DNA of 64,000 bases from Chamaea fasciata (lineage: Eukaryota; Chordata; Aves; Passeriformes; Sylviidae). Both the position numbers and the translations under genes were made by a program. Below, piece by piece: positions 62,840 to 64,000 of this stretch; the stretch's first letter is position 1, and each line of letters begins with the position of its first letter. The stretch lies in assembly GCA_029207755.1 (NCBI GenBank), contig JARCOQ010000012.1:3616001-3680000 (forward strand), in the 5' to 3' direction. The notes beneath the pieces are model-generated. The model saw only the letters and a list, made by a program, of their open reading frames with translations, did not search any database and was not told the DNA's origin.

Positions 62840-63358
62840 GAATCATGGAGTAGTTTAGGGTTGGAAGGGACATTTAAAGCTCATCCAATCCAACTTTTCT
62901 GGAATGAGTAGGGACATCTTCAACTAAATCAGGATGCTCAGAGCTCCACCCAACCTGACTTTGAATGTTTCGAGGGATAGTGCATCTACCACCTCTCCGT
63001 GCCTAACACCTGCACCAGTGTGTTACAACCCTCATCATAAAAAAACCCCTTCCTTACATTTAGTCTGAATTTACTCTCCTTTAGTTTGATACCATTGCCC
63101 CATGTCCTATTGCTACAGGCAGTGCTAAAATGTCTATCCCCCTCTTTCCTATTGACCGCCTTCAAGTCCTGCAAGACTACAATAAAGTCTCCCTGAGTCT
63201 TCTCCAGGCCCCAATTTTCTCAACTCTTCCCCATAGGAGAGGTGTTCCATCCCCCTGAAGTGTTCTCTGACCCTTCTGGTCCAGTTCCAAGTGGCCCATG
63301 ACTTGTGCTGAGGATCCAGGAGCTGGATAGTGCTCCAGGTGGTTTACAGGAGCTGCAA
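62840..63358 (-). mobile_element. CR1 LINE fragment, 3' end plus C-terminal pol
   Basis: The + strand begins 'gaatcatggagtagtttagg', followed by 'gttggaagggacatttaaag' and 'ctcatccaatccaacttttc', the reverse-complement CR1 terminus. The minus-strand frame across 62,986-63,174 retains NRTWGNGIKLKESKFRLNVRK from the C-terminal CR1 polyprotein. Blocks 'gagtcttctccaggcc' and 'gctgaggatccaggagctgg' continue the element until about 63,358. It is 5' truncated and interrupted by stops, so it is inactive. Confidence 0.93.
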
Positions 63359-64000
63359 TACAAAATGCTTGGTAGAACTAGATCATGGATGTTTTTGTGC
63401 TAATGTCAACCAATATTAAGCATATTTTAGCACAATAACCACATAAAAGTGCCTTTGTGTTAGTTATTTCACAGGAACATTTTGTCAAATGTACTTATTC
63501 ATAGATAGAGTCCTTGCCTTTGCTAAATACTGCTGTATGATAAGTACTCCTTCCATTTTGTAGCAGTTATTGACCGACTAACAAATTATAATAAATTATA
63601 TGTACTTACTTAGAATGATAAGTAGGTCTGCATACAGAACTGTATTGATATTCCATTTTCCCCCTTCTCATCCTTGACAAAACAAAATGTCAATAGGAAG
63701 AAATGCAAAAGCCAAATTTTGTTCCATGGAAAAGTAGTTATAGATCCATCTCCCCCTCTGCCTCTCCTTTTCTATTTTTTGAATAGAACTGCAGGGCAGA
63801 ATTTTATAGATTAAAAAGTGATTTGTCATCTTGAAATGAATCTTCAAGCAATAAAGAAAATGGCTATGGGATGATGTAATAGAGATGTGAAAAGATGAGA
63901 ACAAACTAAAGAAGATGGATAGGAATCAGATGGTCAGTGATAATTGGGATGCCCAAAACCTTTCTGAGCCAAAGGTGATGGGTTCTTTATAGCATAGGCA
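63359..64000. other. Unique non-coding DNA at right edge
   Basis: Nothing recognisable is seen. The edge of the window cuts unique AT-rich sequence. Confidence 0.5.

Noticed and set aside
1..64000. Bacterial-type systems, CRISPR arrays, tRNA or rRNA genes
   Set aside because: No regularly spaced repeats, no tRNA B-box-like motif in a cloverleaf context and no prokaryotic gene organisation were seen; the repeats identify the DNA as avian nuclear sequence.

Overview
This window looks like non-coding vertebrate nuclear DNA from a bird, probably a songbird. The base composition is AT-rich. There are no operons, ribosome binding sites or long reading frames. The interspersed repeats are fragments of the avian LINE CR1, with the typical 3' region reading 'ccttccaacccaaac..attctatgat' or its reverse complement. 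One complete solo LTR resembles, from memory, ERVL-type LTRs of passerine genomes. No protein-coding gene could be identified with confidence, and I recognise no orthologue among the translated open frames. The window is best read as intronic or intergenic sequence around one promoter-like CpG island.

Layout. Positions 1-11,600 are AT-rich unique sequence in which I see no CR1; sampled + strand lines lean toward A and C. Positions 11,640-12,430 are a CpG island: in 11,701-12,120 I count 69.5% G+C and 31 CpGs (observed/expected about 0.62). It is followed by an odd AT-rich shore (12,481-12,900; 36% G+C) where CpG is not depleted at all (15 CpGs, observed/expected about 1.1). From about 13 kb onward sampled + strand lines lean toward T. 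The bias therefore appears to change at the island. This fits a bidirectional promoter with one transcript running left on the minus strand and one running right on the plus strand. Strong splice-donor matches on both strands lie inside the island.

From 27 kb to the right end there are eight CR1 insertions, including a plus-strand copy nested inside an older minus-strand copy (27,064-28,300). There is also an intact 751-bp minus-strand solo LTR with a 5-bp target duplication (31,403-32,163) and two possible very old MIR-type SINE remnants. Two stretches have exon-like architecture on the plus strand: 21,814-22,014, an open, phase-symmetric 201-bp segment with four cysteines and two N-glycosylation sequons, and 48,709-48,844. 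Neither translation is recognised and both are low-confidence. The rest is unique AT-rich sequence with simple repeats.

I see no tRNA, rRNA, CRISPR array or bacterial features. Boundaries of old repeats are approximate because they were judged by eye against remembered consensus features.
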